From NCBI GenBank assembly GCA_964632005.1, contig CAZWAP010000053.1, positions 1 to 14,779 of the forward strand: 14,779 nucleotides of DNA. Direction: 5' to 3'. Under the pieces are notes generated by a model that saw only the letters and a program-made list of their open reading frames with translations, made no database searches and was not told where the DNA came from. Positions 13,931 to 14,779 of this stretch are shown piece after piece. Positions within the stretch are counted from its first letter, which is position 1. Every line of letters starts with the position of its first letter. The translations under genes were made by a program, and so were the position numbers. This stretch comes from CAZWAP01 sp964632005 (GTDB lineage Bacteria > Planctomycetota > Phycisphaerae > Sedimentisphaerales > Anaerobacaceae).

Positions 13931-14113
13931 GCTGAGGATTATGGGACGCACGCCACGAGGGGCGGTGGACAGGCAGGGATTTGCGTAGTCGGGTTTACCG
14001 TCCGGGTCGTCGGGGGAGTTCGGCTGGAGGATATGGCAGTTGCCGGAGGCGAACCAGTCTACGGGATCTTTGCGTCGTTGTTATAATCGGCGAGCACCTG
14101 CCGGTCGTCATTA

Positions 14114-14326
14114 GTGGGCCGGGTTGGATTCGAACACCCCCCGCTGGCGCTATCAAAAACGCCGATTTCGGAAGGTGGCGGCGCAAAATCCGACGCACAG
14201 CGCGCACCGAAACCCGCCCTTGACCCTGACCTTGCCCTGATCGTGGACTGTTGGCCAGACCTGCCGGAACATATCAAGGCCGCGATCAACGCTCTGGTGA
14301 ACACCGCCGGCCGAGCGGGGGGCTAA
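14114..14326 (+). pseudogene. site-specific integrase, C-terminal remnant
   Basis: This 70-residue frame begins VGFEHPPLALSKTPISEGG and ends DPDLALIVDCWPDLPEHIKA followed by AINALVNTAGRAGG. GFEPxxxxL followed by a spacer and DLxxIVxxWPxLPEHIKAAIxALV is the tail I associate with tyrosine-recombinase integrases in planctomycete genomes. The catalytic domain with its R..H.R..Y set is absent and a stop (TAA 14084-14086) blocks the frame upstream, so this is a scar. The GFE codons lie in TGGATTCGAAC, which resembles a tRNA T-loop in reverse orientation, a common integration core. No complete tRNA can be folded around it. Confidence 0.5.
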
Positions 14327-14346
14327 GATGCGCGTCGCCGGGCGGG

Positions 14347-14570
14347 CTGAACATCAGGCAAGAAGCCTTGTACGAGTATTATGCCAAGTCCAGCGGAGAA
14401 GCCTTCGGCAATGAGTGGAGAGCCGCTGTGAAGGCAGGATACAGCAAGCACACAGCAAGTGCGACTGCGCCTCACTTTCAATCTGCAAAAGGGATCCTGC
14501 CGACAGCTTTGAAGAAGATGCTGTTCCTGATATTGTGCCGATGGCGATCGTGAAGTCTCTTCTACCTTGA
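14347..14570 (+). pseudogene. phage terminase small subunit-like fragment, frameshifted
   Basis: The frame starting at CTG 14347 reads LNIRQEALYEYYAKSSGEAF, then GNEWRAAVKAGYSKHTA. This resembles the N-terminal DNA-binding part of small terminase subunits (LTxKQ..F...Y.....A..AAIxAGYSxxTA). No ATG or good GTG start is present. After about residue 57 the sense seems to move one frame over, where EDAVPDIVPMAIVKSLLP ends at 14570, so a frameshift lies near 14510. It follows the integrase remnant by 20 bases and supports an old prophage here. The match is short and from memory. Confidence 0.4.
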
Positions 14571-14668
14571 CTCCTTGCATTTACAAGTGTTATCGTCAGA
14601 ATGGAACCTGCCGGCTTGATGATACTCTCCCTCGATTTCTCAAAGATTTGCCAGTTCGAATTTTTCTC

Positions 14669-14698
14669 TTGACTTGTACGCCTATTTGGGCATATATT
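14669..14698 (+). promoter_or_regulatory. lexA promoter, sigma70-type
   Basis: TTGACT (14669-14674), an 18-base spacer and TATATT (14693-14698) precede the lexA start by 26 bases. GTTCGAA occurs at 14654-14660 and again at 14709-14715, bracketing the promoter at 55-base spacing. These could be operator half-sites, but no known LexA consensus is met. Confidence 0.6.
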
Positions 14699-14724
14699 TT
14701 GGTAGATCGTTCGAAAGGCCAACT

Positions 14725-14779
14725 ATGGAGCCGTTGACGGAAAAACAACAAAGGCTTTTGGCATTCATCGAAAGCTGCC
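14725..14779 (+). CDS. lexA: LexA repressor, N-terminus (3' partial)
   Basis: Only 18 codons are in the window, MEPLTEKQQRLLAFIESC, cut by the right edge. LTxKQxxLLxFIE is the first helix of the LexA winged helix-turn-helix domain. AAAGG at 14714-14718 lies six bases upstream. LexA represses DNA-damage genes, commonly including its own, and self-cleaves when RecA is activated. The good promoter immediately upstream fits. A LexA-like phage repressor with the same first helix cannot be excluded from so few residues, especially next to prophage debris. Confidence 0.75.
   Translation, partial: MEPLTEKQQRLLAFIESC

Larger units (their letters stand above)
13495..14113 (+). other. hairpin-rich intergenic region
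   Basis: No frame gives a protein I would defend. Inverted repeats stand out. CCTGCCGGCAGG at 13584-13595 is a perfect palindrome. A 9-bp stem with a 3-base loop spans 13771-13791. CCGCCG/CGGCGG spans 13834-13848. A short AGCT/AGCT hairpin followed by TTTTT lies at 13873-13889. CCTGTTC-GAAA-GAACAGG lies at 13913-13930. It could hold the kinase promoter (minus strand) and an unrecognised structured RNA. Neither is proven. Confidence 0.4.

Noticed and set aside
13802..14086. 94-codon plus-strand ORF in the hairpin-rich region
   Set aside because: It contains the palindromes, has no recognisable domain or good start, and reads as chance translation.
14114..14160. Possible tRNA, because of TTCGAA(T/C) in a GC-rich context
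   Set aside because: The flanking 5-bp T-stem does not pair on either strand, and no acceptor, D or anticodon arms can be placed.
1..14779. CRISPR arrays or long tandem repeats
   Set aside because: None seen on reading through; only short dispersed and inverted repeats are present.

Overview
The window reads as a chromosomal segment of a planctomycete, most likely Phycisphaerae-like (PVC superphylum). The pointers are a prepilin of the kind these genomes carry in many copies, a lipoprotein resembling DUF3863 proteins, a gyrA-holA gene pair, a lexA start, and an integrase C-terminal remnant of a style I associate with planctomycetes. This placement is an inference from protein style; no rRNA or other phylogenetic marker is present.

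Region 1 (1-3908) is visibly AT-rich and looks horizontally acquired. It is an array of displaced RHS C-terminal ends. Each copy begins at or near the conserved NLYxY...NNP...DPxG border motif, runs into a short variable tail unusually rich in cysteine, and is followed closely by a small membrane or membrane-anchored protein. Three such units are visible: 2-593, 627-1513 and 2417-3908, with one more membrane-anchored ORF at 1661-2416 between them. This fits a graveyard or reservoir of RHS polymorphic-toxin tips with candidate immunity partners. The tails share repeated CxxxC motifs and match no toxin family I recognise. Two units carry defects: an in-frame TGA in the second and a damaged RHS core in the third.

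Region 2 (about 3950-4340) is the scar where composition switches to GC-rich. It holds the N-terminal piece of an IS256-type transposase, flanked by a 9-bp inverted repeat.

Region 3 (4568-7487) holds a prepilin-type secreted protein and a large lipoprotein, with long gene-poor gaps around them.

Region 4 (7548-13494) is housekeeping and signalling. A terminator-like hairpin and a good sigma70-type promoter precede gyrA. gyrA overlaps holA by ATGA, so topology control and the replicative clamp loader are translationally coupled. Converging on holA from the right is a membrane hybrid histidine kinase whose phosphoacceptor histidine is a tyrosine. GyrA itself has Gln and Gly at the two main quinolone-contact positions.

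Region 5 (13495-14779) is a hairpin-rich intergenic stretch, then prophage debris (an integrase C-terminus and a terminase-small-subunit-like fragment), then a promoter and the first 18 codons of lexA, cut by the window edge.
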